Positions 43,634 through 53,442 of a DNA stretch of 64,000 bases are shown piece by piece (the first letter of the stretch is position 1; the number at the start of each line of letters is the position of its first letter). The DNA comes from Natronoarchaeum philippinense (lineage in GTDB: Archaea > Halobacteriota > Halobacteria > Halobacteriales > Natronoarchaeaceae). Position numbers and translations under genes: made by a program. The DNA lies in assembly GCF_900215575.1 (NCBI RefSeq), contig NZ_OBEJ01000001.1, forward strand, positions 944,588 through 1,008,587. Direction: 5' to 3'. Under the pieces are notes generated by a model. The model was not told the DNA's origin. It was given only the letters and a program-made list of their open reading frames with translations, and made no database searches.

Positions 43634-45331
43634 ATGACCGTCAGCGGCGGGACCTGTAGCCACTCGATCCGAGTGGTCGAAGACGACGCCTATCGAGACC
43701 GAGACGTTCCGGACGGCAGTCTCGACGACGACGGCGTGTGGCACTGCCCGCACGACGCGCGCGAGCGCCGGTCCGAAGCGCCGGACGCCGAAGTCAGCCG
43801 AGATGGGGGTGCAGAGCTGTGTCTCTTTCACGCGCCGATCGAGACGAAGCGCGATGCCGAAGTCGCCGAGGCGTTCGCCGCGGCGGTCGGCGGCGACACC
43901 GATTCCGACACCGACCTCGCCGACCGCCGTCGGACCGAGTTTGTCGACGCCGAGTTCGGTGAGCTACGATGGCCTGAGGGCGGCGTCGTCGGTGACGCCG
44001 ACGACGAGGCGCCGATCTACCTCTCGCACGCGACGTTCGACGGCGGCGTGGCGTTCGAGGGCGCGCGATTCGCCCGCGGTGCCTTCTTCACCGGCGCGAC
44101 GATTACGGGGCGGGCCAACTTTTCGGGCGCGACGTTCGAGGGCGACACGCGGTTCAACGGCGTCACGTTCCGCGAGGACGCCGCGTTCGATCACACCCGC
44201 TTCGAGGAGGAGGTACGATCCGGCGGCGTCACCTTCGAGGGCGAGGCCGACTTCTACCGCGCGGCGTTCGAGGCGGATCTGAACCTCAAGTACGCCACGT
44301 TCGCGGGGAAAGCGACGTTTTGGAAGGCGACGATCGACGAGACGGTGCGGTTCAACGACGCGGAGTTTCGGCCGCTCGACGACGGCGTCCACGAGCTACA
44401 GGAGCTCGATCTCACGAACGCCAATTTCACCGACGCCACGCTCCGGGACGTGAACCTAGAAGCCAGCGGGCTGATACAGGCCAAACTGTTCGGAACGGAC
44501 CTGCGGGGCGCGCGGCTGTACGGTGCAGTCCTGACCGACTCACGCATCGATGACGACACGCGATTTCTCGGCCCGCCGGGCGCAGCCCGGTTCTCGCTCG
44601 GCGGGCTGGTCCGGTTCTGGCACAAGCCCCGGTGTGCCTACGATCCGAGCTACGACGGCGAGACGGTCGGGGAGGACACCGCCGACCAGCGCAACCGGGC
44701 CAAGAGCACGTACCGGTCGATCGGCGAAGTCGCCAGAGCGGCGTCCCGACCGGCGTTGCAGTCGCTGTGTTTCGTCAATCGACAGGACATCCACCGGCGG
44801 GCCCACCGCGACGAGCTGTCGCGCGGACTCGACCACGCGAGTGCGGACAGCGATACCGGCGGGCACAGTGCGGACGGCGATGCCGGCGGGCACAGTGCAG
44901 GCGGCGATGCCGCCGGGGCGCCGTCGACGCGCGGTCGACTCACCGAAGGCACACGAAATGCGCTGTTTCGGACGGTGAAGCTGTTCCAGTGGCTCCGAGC
45001 GGAGCTGTCGCGGTGGACGCTGCTCTACGGCGAGAGCCCGTGGCGAATCATCGCCACGGGGCTGACGATCATCGTGGGGTTCGCGCTCCTGTACCCGCTC
45101 GGCGGGCTGGTGCCGAACGCGGGTGCGGCGGTCACGTACGCGACCATCGCCGACGATCCGCGGCTGTTCTTCGACAGCGTCTACTTCAGTACACTGACGT
45201 TCACGACGCTCGGGATGGGCGATTACCAGCCGATCGGGATCGCTCGCGTGCTCATGTCCGTCCAGACATCGCTGGGCGCGATTACGGTCGCGCTGCTCGT
45301 GTTCGTGTTCGGCCGGCGAGCCGCACGGTAG
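43634..45331 (+). CDS. Pentapeptide-repeat protein fused to a two-helix K+-channel domain
   Basis: A 565-residue fusion. Residues 1-75 have Cys/His pairs (TCSHS, WHCPHDA, LCLFHAP) that may bind zinc. Residues about 125-300 form a right-handed pentapeptide beta-helix (repeats such as ATFDGGVAFEGARFARGAFF). A helical linker with three nine-residue repeats follows (about 403-429), then an ion-channel module (about 475-560): one helix, the pore loop TLTFTTLGMGDYQP and a second helix. The filter reads TLGMGD rather than TVGYGD, so K+ selectivity is plausible but altered. The N-terminal part may sense a ligand and gate the pore. Confidence 0.88.
   Translation: MTVSGGTCSHSIRVVEDDAYRDRDVPDGSLDDDGVWHCPHDARERRSEAPDAEVSRDGGAELCLFHAPIETKRDAEVAEAFAAAVGGDTDSDTDLADRRRTEFVDAEFGELRWPEGGVVGDADDEAPIYLSHATFDGGVAFEGARFARGAFFTGATITGRANFSGATFEGDTRFNGVTFREDAAFDHTRFEEEVRSGGVTFEGEADFYRAAFEADLNLKYATFAGKATFWKATIDETVRFNDAEFRPLDDGVHELQELDLTNANFTDATLRDVNLEASGLIQAKLFGTDLRGARLYGAVLTDSRIDDDTRFLGPPGAARFSLGGLVRFWHKPRCAYDPSYDGETVGEDTADQRNRAKSTYRSIGEVARAASRPALQSLCFVNRQDIHRRAHRDELSRGLDHASADSDTGGHSADGDAGGHSAGGDAAGAPSTRGRLTEGTRNALFRTVKLFQWLRAELSRWTLLYGESPWRIIATGLTIIVGFALLYPLGGLVPNAGAAVTYATIADDPRLFFDSVYFSTLTFTTLGMGDYQPIGIARVLMSVQTSLGAITVALLVFVFGRRAAR
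44840..44920 (+). repeat. Three 27-bp in-frame repeats
   Basis: Units at 44840-44866, 44867-44893 and 44894-44920 encode SADSDTGGH, SADGDAGGH and SAGGDAAGA in the channel fusion's linker. The first two differ at two bases; the third is more diverged. Confidence 0.85.
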
Positions 45332-45468
45332 CCGACTCCTGCGAGCGCCCGAGCGGCCCGCTCGACGCGTCTCGGCCGGTCGGAGCTATCGTCCGAACAT
45401 CGGGATACAAAAGTAGCTGAAACCCAATCGACGAAGCAGGACCGACCGTACCAACCAGGTGTCAGTTA

Positions 45469-46848
45469 ATGACAGAAAAATACGACCTAGTCATCGTCGG
45501 CGGCGGCATCAGCGGGGCTGCACTGCTCTACACAGTAGCGAAGTTCACGGACGTCGAGCGGATCGCGCTACTGGAGAAAGAAGAGGAGATCGCCGCGATC
45601 AACTCCCACAGCACCAACAACTCCCAGACGTTGCACTTCGGCGACATCGAGACCAACTACACGCTCGAAAAGGCCGAGGAAGTCAAGGAGGGCGCCGAGA
45701 TGCTGGCGGGGTATCTCGAAAACGTCGACCCCGACCGCGAGATGCACAGCAAGCGCAGCAAGATGGTCCTCGCCGTCGGCGACGAGGAGGTCGAGAGCCT
45801 CGAAGAACGCTACTACGACGAAGGCTTCGGCGACCTCTATCCCAAGCTTCGGGACATCGGCCGCGAGGAGATCGCGGAACTCGAACCGAAGGTCGTCGAG
45901 GGCCGAGACCCGAGCACCGAGATGCTGGCCCTGCAGACGCCCGACGGCTACGTCGTCGACTACGGCCAGACCGCCAAGTCGTTCGTCGAGGACGCCCGCG
46001 AGGAAGCCGGCGTCGACGTGTTCGTCGGCACCGAAGTCACCGACATCGACGAGACTGACGACGGCTTCGTCGTCGACACCGGCGGCGCCAAGTTCGAGTC
46101 CGACGTGGCCGTCGTCGCGGCGGGCTCCCACAGCCTCCAGATCGCCAAGGAGATGGGCTACGGCGAGAACAAGTCGCTCCTGCCGGTCGCGGGGAGCTTC
46201 TTCCTCGGCGGAGACATGCTCAACGGCAAGGTCTACACCCTTCAGATGAAGAAGCTACCCTTCGCCGCGGTCCACGGCGACGCCGACGTGCACGACGGCG
46301 ACGTGACCCGCTTTGGTCCGACCGCAAAGCTCGTCCCGACGCTGGAACGGGGCCGCATCTCGACGGTCGGGGACTTCGCGGACGTGTTCGGGATGAACAT
46401 CGACTCGTTCCTGAGCTACGCCAACATCCTCGCCGACCGCATCCTGTTCCCCTACGTCGTCAAGAACCTGATCTACGACCTCCCCGTGGTCGGCAAGCGA
46501 GCGTTCCTGCCCGACGTGCAGAAGGTCGTGCCGACGGCCGAACTCGACGACATCGACCGCGCCAAGGGCTACGGTGGCGTCCGGCCCCAGATCGTCGATA
46601 CCGAGGCCAAATCGCTGGACATGGGCGAGGCCAAGATCACCGGCGACGGAATCATCTTCAACATCACGCCCTCGCCGGGCGCGTCGACGTGTGTCAAAAA
46701 CGCCATGCGGGACACCCAGCAACTCTTGGAGTTCTTCGAGGACGACCACGAGTTCGACGAGGAGGCGTTCCGCAGCGAGACGATCGGGAACTTCCCGCAC
46801 GCCGACGACGAAGCGGAAGAGCCCGACCCGATTCCGGCCGAAGACTGA
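45469..46848 (+). CDS. mqo: Malate:quinone oxidoreductase-like FAD enzyme
   Basis: A 459-residue flavoprotein. FAD binding: LVIVGGGISGAALLY at the N terminus, glutamate near LLEKEEE and the C-terminal GVRPQIVD and IIFNITPSPGAST. The motif NSHSTNNSQTLHFGDIETNY and KMVLAVGDEEV match the Mqo family, which oxidises malate to oxaloacetate and passes electrons to the quinone pool at the membrane face. An L-2-hydroxyglutarate oxidase relative is possible. It is a single gene with no adjacent TCA-cycle genes; 46849-47113 downstream is an AT-rich spacer with no gene. Confidence 0.88.
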   Translation: MTEKYDLVIVGGGISGAALLYTVAKFTDVERIALLEKEEEIAAINSHSTNNSQTLHFGDIETNYTLEKAEEVKEGAEMLAGYLENVDPDREMHSKRSKMVLAVGDEEVESLEERYYDEGFGDLYPKLRDIGREEIAELEPKVVEGRDPSTEMLALQTPDGYVVDYGQTAKSFVEDAREEAGVDVFVGTEVTDIDETDDGFVVDTGGAKFESDVAVVAAGSHSLQIAKEMGYGENKSLLPVAGSFFLGGDMLNGKVYTLQMKKLPFAAVHGDADVHDGDVTRFGPTAKLVPTLERGRISTVGDFADVFGMNIDSFLSYANILADRILFPYVVKNLIYDLPVVGKRAFLPDVQKVVPTAELDDIDRAKGYGGVRPQIVDTEAKSLDMGEAKITGDGIIFNITPSPGASTCVKNAMRDTQQLLEFFEDDHEFDEEAFRSETIGNFPHADDEAEEPDPIPAED

Positions 46849-47113
46849 ACGGTACGGACACACGAGACGGTCGGCGGCACCGAGTAGTCGGTGCGCCGCC
46901 GGCGTTCGATACGCCACGAGGCGTCACAGTCCTAGGAACCGATAATACACGCTTTTCCAGCTATCTAAACTAACAGTTATACTCAGGTATCTTTTACCTA
47001 TTTGGGTAGGATGAAAACACACATTCAAAGAAATTAGATATATCCGGAATATCACTCACTAATTCCGATCCTACGTCGAAACGTTGAAACCCGTTTCACG
47101 CGTCGAAGCGGGT

Positions 47114-47893
47114 ATGGCCAGAGAATTCAGTATGGACCGCCGGGCGTATCTCACGACCGTCGGCGCCGCCGGAGCGTCGACGGCCGTGGCCGGCTGTCTC
47201 GGCGGTAACGGCGGCAGCGACGACGTGATCGTTCCGGGGACGAACTCCGGCTTCGCACCGTTCGAGTTCACCCAAGGCGGCGAGCTCGTCGGTTTCGACA
47301 TCGATCTCGCAGAGGAGGCGATCAGCCGAGCCGGCTACGAAGTCGGCGACTGGACCGACATCGACTTCAAATCGCTGATTCCCTCGCTCAATGAGGATAA
47401 TATCGACCTCATCGCTGCCGGGATGACGATCACCGACAAGCGCCAGCAACAGATCGCCTTTACCGACCCCTACTACGAGTCGAACCAGTCGGTGCTGGTC
47501 AGCTCCGAGCGCGATTTCAGCCCCGAGTCGGAGTCAGACCTCTCGGGCGCGATCGTCGGTGCCCAGAGCGGGACGACCGGCGAAGGTGAGGTCGAGCGCC
47601 TCGTCGAAGAGGGCGTCCTCGATGCCGAGAACGTCCGGCAGTACGACAACTACACGCTGGCGGCCCAAGACCTCGAAAACGGCAACGTCGACGCCATCGT
47701 CGTCGACGTGCCCGTGGCGCAGAACTTCGCCGACAGCCGCGCCGTCGAGGTCGCCTTTATCATCGAGACGGGCGAGTCCTTCGGCTTCGGGATGCGACAG
47801 GACGACGACCGCATCCAAGACATCAACGACGCGCTCGCGGAGATCGAGGAGGACGGCACGTACGACGACCTCGTCACCGAGTGGTTCGAATAG
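47114..47893 (+). CDS. Amino-acid ABC transporter substrate-binding lipoprotein
   Basis: A 259-residue solute-binding protein of family 3. The N terminus has a twin-arginine motif (MDRRAYLTT) and a lipobox VAGC at about residue 27, so it is Tat-exported and lipid-anchored. The mature domain shows GTNSGFAPFEF, LVGFDIDLAEEAI, AAGMTITDKRQQQIAFTDPYY and GAQSGTTGE, the pattern of polar amino-acid receptors with the conserved Arg and Asp ligand contacts. ATG 47114 or 47132 could start it. It heads a tight four-gene operon with two permeases and an ATPase. Confidence 0.92.
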   Translation: MAREFSMDRRAYLTTVGAAGASTAVAGCLGGNGGSDDVIVPGTNSGFAPFEFTQGGELVGFDIDLAEEAISRAGYEVGDWTDIDFKSLIPSLNEDNIDLIAAGMTITDKRQQQIAFTDPYYESNQSVLVSSERDFSPESESDLSGAIVGAQSGTTGEGEVERLVEEGVLDAENVRQYDNYTLAAQDLENGNVDAIVVDVPVAQNFADSRAVEVAFIIETGESFGFGMRQDDDRIQDINDALAEIEEDGTYDDLVTEWFE

Positions 47894-47897
47894 AGCG

Positions 47898-48614
47898 ATG
47901 GACCCGATCGCGTTGCAGGCCGGCGACTGGCAGTTCGTGCTCTCGAACTGGCGATACCTGCTGTTGGGCACCGCCGTCACGATTTCGCTGACAGCGACCA
48001 GTCTCGCGCTCGGGTTTCTGGCCGGCTTCCCGGCCGGCGCGATCGAAGTGTACGGGAGCGGCAGGCTCAAGTCGGCTGTCAGCACCGCTGGCGTCGTATT
48101 GCGCGGGACGCCGATCGTCGTGCTGATGGTGCTCGTCCACTTTGGGCTACCGATTCCACAGCTCGGGACGCTACCAGTGTTGGACATCCAGTTGGAAGTG
48201 TTTCTCGCGGCGACGCTCGCACTCGGGTTGCGCAGCGCCGCGTATCAAGGACAGGTGTTTCGCGGAGCGATCCAATCGCTCAGTGAGGGCCAGATGGAGG
48301 CCGCTCGGTCGGTCGGACTGACGCGGCGGCAGGCGATCCGTCACGTCGTGTTTCCACAGGCGGTGCGGCGCTCGATCCCCGGCTTCCAGAACGAGTTCAC
48401 GATCGTGCTCAAAGACACCAGCGTCGCGATCGCGATCGGACTGGCCGAGCTGTTGACCCGCGCCGAGAACCTCTATCTCCAGCCCGGACAGGGCACCGCT
48501 GTGATGGAAGTTATCCTCGCAATTAGCGCGGTCTACTTCGTGCTCACGTTCACGACGAATCGGGCACTCGACTACGTAGAACGGCGCTATGCCGTCCCCG
48601 GAGGAACGAAATGA
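47898..48614 (+). CDS. Amino-acid ABC transporter permease 1
   Basis: A 238-residue HisM/GlnP-type permease with about five helices and the ATPase-contact EAA loop (MEAARSVGLTRRQAIRHVVFPQA). The N-terminal half holds VVLRGTPIVVLMVLVHFGLP, the typical His/Glu/Phe permease motif. It starts four bases after the binding-protein stop at ATG 47898, and its own stop overlaps the ATPase start by four bases. Confidence 0.92.
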   Translation: MDPIALQAGDWQFVLSNWRYLLLGTAVTISLTATSLALGFLAGFPAGAIEVYGSGRLKSAVSTAGVVLRGTPIVVLMVLVHFGLPIPQLGTLPVLDIQLEVFLAATLALGLRSAAYQGQVFRGAIQSLSEGQMEAARSVGLTRRQAIRHVVFPQAVRRSIPGFQNEFTIVLKDTSVAIAIGLAELLTRAENLYLQPGQGTAVMEVILAISAVYFVLTFTTNRALDYVERRYAVPGGTK

Positions 48615-49342
48615 GTCTGTTACGCGTCGACCACGTCGACAAATCGTACGGCGAAGAGCGAGTACTGCGCGACGTTAGCTTCGAGATGGAGCGCCAAGAC
48701 GTCGAAGTGATCGTCGGCCCGAGCGGCTCGGGCAAGTCGACGATGCTGCGGTGTGTCAACCGGCTCACCGAGATCGACGACGGGGAGATCTACCTCGACG
48801 GCGAGGAGATCCACGACCTCGACCAGAACGATCTTCGGCGTCGCGTCGGCATGGTGTTTCAGGACTTCAACCTGTTCGCCCACCGCACCGCGCGGGGCAA
48901 CATCACGCTCGGGCTCGAAGAAGTGCTGGGCAAGTCCCACGAGGAGGCCACCCGAGTCGCGGAAGACTACCTCGAACGGGTCGGACTGGCCGATCAGGCC
49001 GACTCGTACCCGGCCGAGTTGTCGGGTGGCCAGCAACAGCGCGTCGGCATCGCCCGCGCGCTCGCCATGGAACCGGAGCTGCTCCTGTTCGACGAGCCGA
49101 CGAGCGCGCTCGACCCCGAACTGATCGGCGAGGTGCTCGACGTGATGCACGATCTGGCCGAGGAAGGGATGACGATGCTGTGTGTCACCCACGAGATGGA
49201 CTTCGCCCGCTCGGTCGCTTCGACGCTGACCGTCCTCGACGACGGCCAGATCGTCGAACGCGGCCCGCCCGAACAGCTGTTCGAGAACCCCGAACACGAA
49301 CGCACGCGGGCGTTCCTCGGCGACCTCACCGACGTACGATGA
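48611..49342 (+). CDS. Amino-acid ABC transporter ATP-binding protein (GlnQ-like)
   Basis: A 243-residue ATPase of the polar amino-acid group: Walker A GPSGSGKST, Q-loop MVFQDFNLFAHRTARGN, signature LSGGQQQRVGIARAL, Walker B LLLFDEPTSALDPE and switch His in CVTHEMDFA. The FNLFxHxT pattern and EMxFAR are characteristic of GlnQ/HisP. It overlaps both neighbours by four bases (ATGA), so the operon is translationally coupled. Confidence 0.94.
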   Translation: MSLLRVDHVDKSYGEERVLRDVSFEMERQDVEVIVGPSGSGKSTMLRCVNRLTEIDDGEIYLDGEEIHDLDQNDLRRRVGMVFQDFNLFAHRTARGNITLGLEEVLGKSHEEATRVAEDYLERVGLADQADSYPAELSGGQQQRVGIARALAMEPELLLFDEPTSALDPELIGEVLDVMHDLAEEGMTMLCVTHEMDFARSVASTLTVLDDGQIVERGPPEQLFENPEHERTRAFLGDLTDVR

Positions 49343-50382
49343 CAGCCACAGAGGAGTCGTCCACGGCGCCGGAGGAAGCCCGCGGATCGACGGTCGGCGA
49401 GCTTCCTGGCCGGCGTCGACTGATCGTCGGTGGCGTCGGCGTCGCCTTCTGGGCGTGGCTGTTGACTCGCTGGGCGTACCACAACTCGTGGGTGGACCGG
49501 CTGTTCACGGCAATCGGACTGCCGGACTTGATCCGGTCGGAGGTGCCCGTCCGCCTGCGCGAACCGTGGATTCCTGCCGGGCCGTTCGAGACAGCCGGCG
49601 CAGCTGTCGGAGAGTTCGCGGCGTCGCTCGGCCCCGCGAGCTTCCTGATCGAGTGGCTCGCGTGGCTGCTCAACGTTGCGGGCTTCGCCACGACGATGGC
49701 GCCGCAACTGGCCGCCGGTGCGTTCATCACTGCGTACCTGACGATCCTGTCGATGCTGTTCGGACTGGTGATCGCCGTCCCGCTGTCGGTCGCGCGGATC
49801 TACGGCGGATTCATCCTCAGGAGCCTTTCGCTCGTCTACACGGAGCTGATCCGGGGGACGCCGCTGCTCGCGCAGCTGTTTTTGCTCTACTTCGGCCTCG
49901 GGCTGGCAAACGATATCAGCGAAATCGGGATCGTCGGCAACGGCGCCGTTCCGCGGGCCGCGATCTTCGTCGCCATCATCGGGTTTACGATCAACTCCTC
50001 GGCCTACCAGTCCGAGTACATCCGGTCGGCGCTGCAGTCTGTCGACGACGGCCAGATGACCGCGGCCCGGTCGGTCGGGCTCTCGAAGCTCCAGAGCATC
50101 CGCCACGTTATCCTGCCACAGGGGCTTCGCTTTGCGATCCCCGGCTGGACCAACGAGTTCGTCTACCTGATCAAGTACTCCTCGCTGGCCGCGTTCATCA
50201 CGGTGCCCGAACTGTTCCGCCGCGCGCAGGACATCGGCTCCGATACGTTCCGCTTTACCGACGCCTACGTGATCGTTGCAGTGTTCTATCTCGCGTTGGT
50301 GCTGACGACCGCGCTGGCGATGAACAAGGTCGAATCGGTCGTCGCGGTTCCGGGCGTCGGCCAGTCGACCGATCGGGAGTGA
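49339..50382 (+). CDS. Amino-acid ABC transporter permease 2, long form
   Basis: A 347-residue HisM-type permease. It carries the same EAA loop (MTAARSVGLSKLQSIRHVILPQG) and LIRGTPLLAQLFLLYFGLG as family members. It has about 110 extra N-terminal residues, including one more helix (about 28-45) and an external segment, so it is distinctly longer than permease 1. Two unlike permeases probably form a heterodimer around the GlnQ-like ATPase. The start overlaps the ATPase stop by four bases. Confidence 0.9.
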   Translation: MTATEESSTAPEEARGSTVGELPGRRRLIVGGVGVAFWAWLLTRWAYHNSWVDRLFTAIGLPDLIRSEVPVRLREPWIPAGPFETAGAAVGEFAASLGPASFLIEWLAWLLNVAGFATTMAPQLAAGAFITAYLTILSMLFGLVIAVPLSVARIYGGFILRSLSLVYTELIRGTPLLAQLFLLYFGLGLANDISEIGIVGNGAVPRAAIFVAIIGFTINSSAYQSEYIRSALQSVDDGQMTAARSVGLSKLQSIRHVILPQGLRFAIPGWTNEFVYLIKYSSLAAFITVPELFRRAQDIGSDTFRFTDAYVIVAVFYLALVLTTALAMNKVESVVAVPGVGQSTDRE

Positions 50383-50465
50383 TCGGTTCGGCGACGCCGT
50401 TCCTGCGTGGCCGTTCCGCCGCGCCGTGACGCCGCTGGACAACGCTCGCGCACCAAATCGTACCG

Positions 50466-51080
50466 TCAACGCTCGCGCGGCCGAAAGGTCCGCAGCGTGT
50501 CTCGTTTGGTTGGCTCGGCAGAAATCTGCTCGAAGCCGAGGTCGCCGAACACGGAGTCCCAGTCCCGGTAGTACAGCGGCAGCTCCTCGCGGACGTAGTT
50601 CACGTCGGGGTCGCCCTCCCGATGGTCGCCCTCGTTTTCGACGGTGAGGATCCGGTCCGACGCGATTCGGGCCACCTCGGCGAAGGCGTCGGTCGCGTCG
50701 GGATGGACGTGTTGGAGCGTTTCGACGGAGAAGACGGCGGCGAACTGATCGGTGTCGAACTCCTCGACGACCTCCTCGATGGCGCCGACGTGGAAGGTCC
50801 CGGCGTCGGCGAGGTCGGGGTAGGTTTCGGCCATCACGTCGAAGGCGTCCTCGTTGATGTCGAGGCCGTGGAGGGACTCGAAGCCGTGGTCGTGGAGGTG
50901 CGCGAGATGTCGGCCGGCGCTACAGCCGAGTTCGAGAATCGGGTCGCTCGGCGCGACGACGCCGTCGAGCGCGGCGCGGATCGCCTCGCTCGTCTCGTCC
51001 GGGCCGCGGTGGGCGTAGTAGTCGGGCGAGTACTCCCCGCTGCGCTCGGCCCAGAAGCGACGATTGTCAGAAGGATCCAC
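50466..51080 (-). CDS. SAM-dependent class I methyltransferase
   Basis: A 204-residue Rossmann methyltransferase. Motif I ILELGCSAGRHLAHL binds SAM, an acidic residue in LHGLDINEDAF contacts its ribose and FSVETLQHVHPD is the post-I motif. The substrate is unknown. GTG 51080 is chosen because a TATA-like CCTATACAC on this strand lies about 25 bases upstream; a longer frame to 51140 would overlap that element. It is divergent from the HGPRTase-like gene. Confidence 0.87.
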   Translation of the reverse strand: MDPSDNRRFWAERSGEYSPDYYAHRGPDETSEAIRAALDGVVAPSDPILELGCSAGRHLAHLHDHGFESLHGLDINEDAFDVMAETYPDLADAGTFHVGAIEEVVEEFDTDQFAAVFSVETLQHVHPDATDAFAEVARIASDRILTVENEGDHREGDPDVNYVREELPLYYRDWDSVFGDLGFEQISAEPTKRDTLRTFRPRER

Positions 51081-51223
51081 TACCGTCACGAGCGCGCCGA
51101 GGTGTATAGGTGCTCGGATGTCGACGTCACGGCGGGCCACGTTCGGCCGAGATCTGGTGGGCCCGAGCGCTGGCGTCCGCCCGAGAACGAACGGCTTTTC
51201 CTGTACTCTCGGAAACGGGGTGT

Positions 51224-51772
51224 ATGGAACGGTTACAGCAGTCGCTCCACGAAGCGCCGATCGTCGACAAAGGCGATTACGAGTATCTGGTCCACCCGAT
51301 CAGCAACGGCGTCCCGATGCTCGACCCCGAACTGCTCCGTGAGGTCGTCGTCGGCGTCATGCAGGCCGCGGATCTGGAGGGCGTCGACAAGATCGTCGCG
51401 CCGGAGGCGATGGGTATTCACATCGCAACCGCGCTCTCCCTGCAGACCGACATCCCGCTGGTGGTCATCCGTAAGCGCAAGTACGGCCTCGACGGCGAGG
51501 TTGCGCTCCACCAGACGACCGGCTACTCCGAGTCAGAGATGTACATCAACGACGTGGAAGAGGGCGACCGCGTGCTGATCGTCGACGACCTGCTCTCGAC
51601 CGGCGGGACGCTGGCGGCCGTCACGGGCGCGCTCGACGACATCGGCGCCGAGATCGCGGACATCGTCGTCGTGATCCGCAAGGTCGGCGGCTCCGCGCTC
51701 GACGACACTGACTACGAGGCGACCAGCCTCGTCGACATCACCGTCGAGGACGGCGAGGTTACGATCCACTGA
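51224..51772 (+). CDS. Hypoxanthine/guanine phosphoribosyltransferase-like protein
   Basis: A 182-residue type I phosphoribosyltransferase with the PRPP loop [13 protein letters not shown] (residues 117-129), the flexible-loop region [15 protein letters not shown] and [15 protein letters not shown]. This is the haloarchaeal HGPRTase-like group, close to adenine phosphoribosyltransferases, so either purine base may be the substrate; it salvages bases to nucleotides. ATG 51224 gives the usual MERLQQSL start. A uracil/xanthine-type permease follows 216 bases downstream, supporting a purine salvage role. Confidence 0.88.
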   Translation: MERLQQSLHEAPIVDKGDYEYLVHPISNGVPMLDPELLREVVVGVMQAADLEGVDKIVAPEAMGIHIATALSLQTDIPLVVIRKRKYGLDGEVALHQTTGYSESEMYINDVEEGDRVLIVDDLLSTGGTLAAVTGALDDIGAEIADIVVVIRKVGGSALDDTDYEATSLVDITVEDGEVTIH

Positions 51773-51988
51773 GACGAGCCAGCGCCCCAGAGTAGAGGAC
51801 GATATTTCTCGGACGACGATGTCGACGCGAAGCCGACGCTGAACCCGACGGCGTGCGTTCAAAACTCGAAGCGGGCGTCGCGTTACCACCCCACTATCCA
51901 CGAGCGTGTATATTCTATCCCATCGACGGCGAGATATGCGCTCGAACACGAAACTATTATTGAACCCGCCCCGCAGGTTGGGAGCAAG

Positions 51989-53365
51989 ATGGCGACAGAG
52001 ACAGACGGGGAGATCGAGCTCGAATACGAACTCGACGAGCGGCCGCCGTTGCCCAAGTCGATCCTGCTGGGACTGCAACACGTCGCAGTGATGATCGTCC
52101 CGGCGACGGCGGTGGCGTACATCGTCGGCGGCGCGGTCGGCGGCGTCGACGTGGCCTACATCGTTCAGATGGTGCTCCTGTTCTCGGGGCTGGCGACGGT
52201 CGTGCAGGCGTACACCGCCGGTCCGGTTGGGGCCAAGCTCCCGATCGTGATGGGAACGAGTTTCACGTTCGTCGGCGCAGCGACGACGATCGGCGTCGAC
52301 TACGGCCTCGGCGCCGTGCTCGGCGCGATTCTGGTGACCGGATTCACCGTCGAAGGACTGATCGGCTGGCAGTTCAAGCGCATCAAGCCGTTCTTCCCGC
52401 CGCTGGTGACGGGACTTGTCGTCGTCATCATCGGCCTGTATCTGATCCCCGTAGCGATCGACTACGCCGCCGGCGGCGTCGGTGCCAGTGACTACGGCGC
52501 ACCCTACAACCTCGGCCTCGCCGCGCTCGTGCTCGGCGTCGCACTCGTTCTCAACCTGTTCGCCGACGGCGTCGCGCGGCTCCTGAGCATTCTCGCTGGA
52601 ATCACCGTCGGCTACGGCACTGCCGTCGCGCTGGGGTACGTCGACTTCAGCGCGGTATCCGCGGCCGCGTGGGTCGCGCTTCCCCAACCCGGGAAGTTCA
52701 GCCTCTCTTTCGAGCCGGTTCCGATCGTCACGTTCGCGTTCCTGTTTCTGGTCTCCGCGATGGAGACCGTCGGCGACATGTCGAGTGTCACCGCCGCTGA
52801 GGGGCGCAACCCGACCGACGATGAGTTCCGCGGAGGCCTGTTCACCGACGGTCTCCTGAGCTCGCTCGGCTCGATGTTCGGCGCTTTCCCCGTCACGTCG
52901 TTCTCGCAGAACGCCGGCATCATCAACTTCACCGGCGTGATGAGCCGCCACGTCGTCGGGATCGCAGGTGGCATGCTGGTCGTGCTGGGCCTCAGCCCGA
53001 AGGTCGGCGCCGCGGTCACGACGATCCCACAGGCGGTCTTCGGCGGCGCCGTGCTGCTGATGGCCGGGATGGTCGCCGCCAGCGGCTTCCGGCTGATCAT
53101 GCTCCACACCGATCTCGATCGACGGAACATGGTCATCGTCGCCGCCTCGCTCGGACTCGGCCTCGGCGTGACGACCCGTCCCGAGGCGCTTGCGGAACTG
53201 CCCGGCGCGGCTGAGACGTTCTTCAGCGAACCGGTAATCATGACCGCGCTGACGGCGTTGGTGCTCAACACGATCGTTCCCGGCGAGAACAGCCCGCTGT
53301 TCGACGCCGACTCCGAAGACCAGTCCGCCGGGACGCCGACGGTCGAGACGCCGACAGACGACTGA
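51989..53365 (+). CDS. NCS2-family xanthine/uracil permease
   Basis: A 458-residue nucleobase permease with about 14 helices in two inverted repeats. Conserved segments: LLGLQHVAVMIVPATAVAY in helix 1, PIVMGTSFTFVG, and the substrate-loop SAMETVGDMSSVTAAEGRNPT with PVTSFSQNAGIINFTGVMSR. It imports a purine or uracil with protons or sodium. It follows the HGPRTase-like gene and probably supplies it. ATG 51989 precedes an acidic cytosolic N terminus. The C-terminal tail is acidic. Confidence 0.93.
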   Translation: MATETDGEIELEYELDERPPLPKSILLGLQHVAVMIVPATAVAYIVGGAVGGVDVAYIVQMVLLFSGLATVVQAYTAGPVGAKLPIVMGTSFTFVGAATTIGVDYGLGAVLGAILVTGFTVEGLIGWQFKRIKPFFPPLVTGLVVVIIGLYLIPVAIDYAAGGVGASDYGAPYNLGLAALVLGVALVLNLFADGVARLLSILAGITVGYGTAVALGYVDFSAVSAAAWVALPQPGKFSLSFEPVPIVTFAFLFLVSAMETVGDMSSVTAAEGRNPTDDEFRGGLFTDGLLSSLGSMFGAFPVTSFSQNAGIINFTGVMSRHVVGIAGGMLVVLGLSPKVGAAVTTIPQAVFGGAVLLMAGMVAASGFRLIMLHTDLDRRNMVIVAASLGLGLGVTTRPEALAELPGAAETFFSEPVIMTALTALVLNTIVPGENSPLFDADSEDQSAGTPTVETPTDD

Positions 53366-53442
53366 CGCCGCGTCTCACACTCAACTCCGCAGGACACGGT
53401 CGCTTTTTCTCTCCGTCACTCGACTGCGAGAACTGTCGCCGC

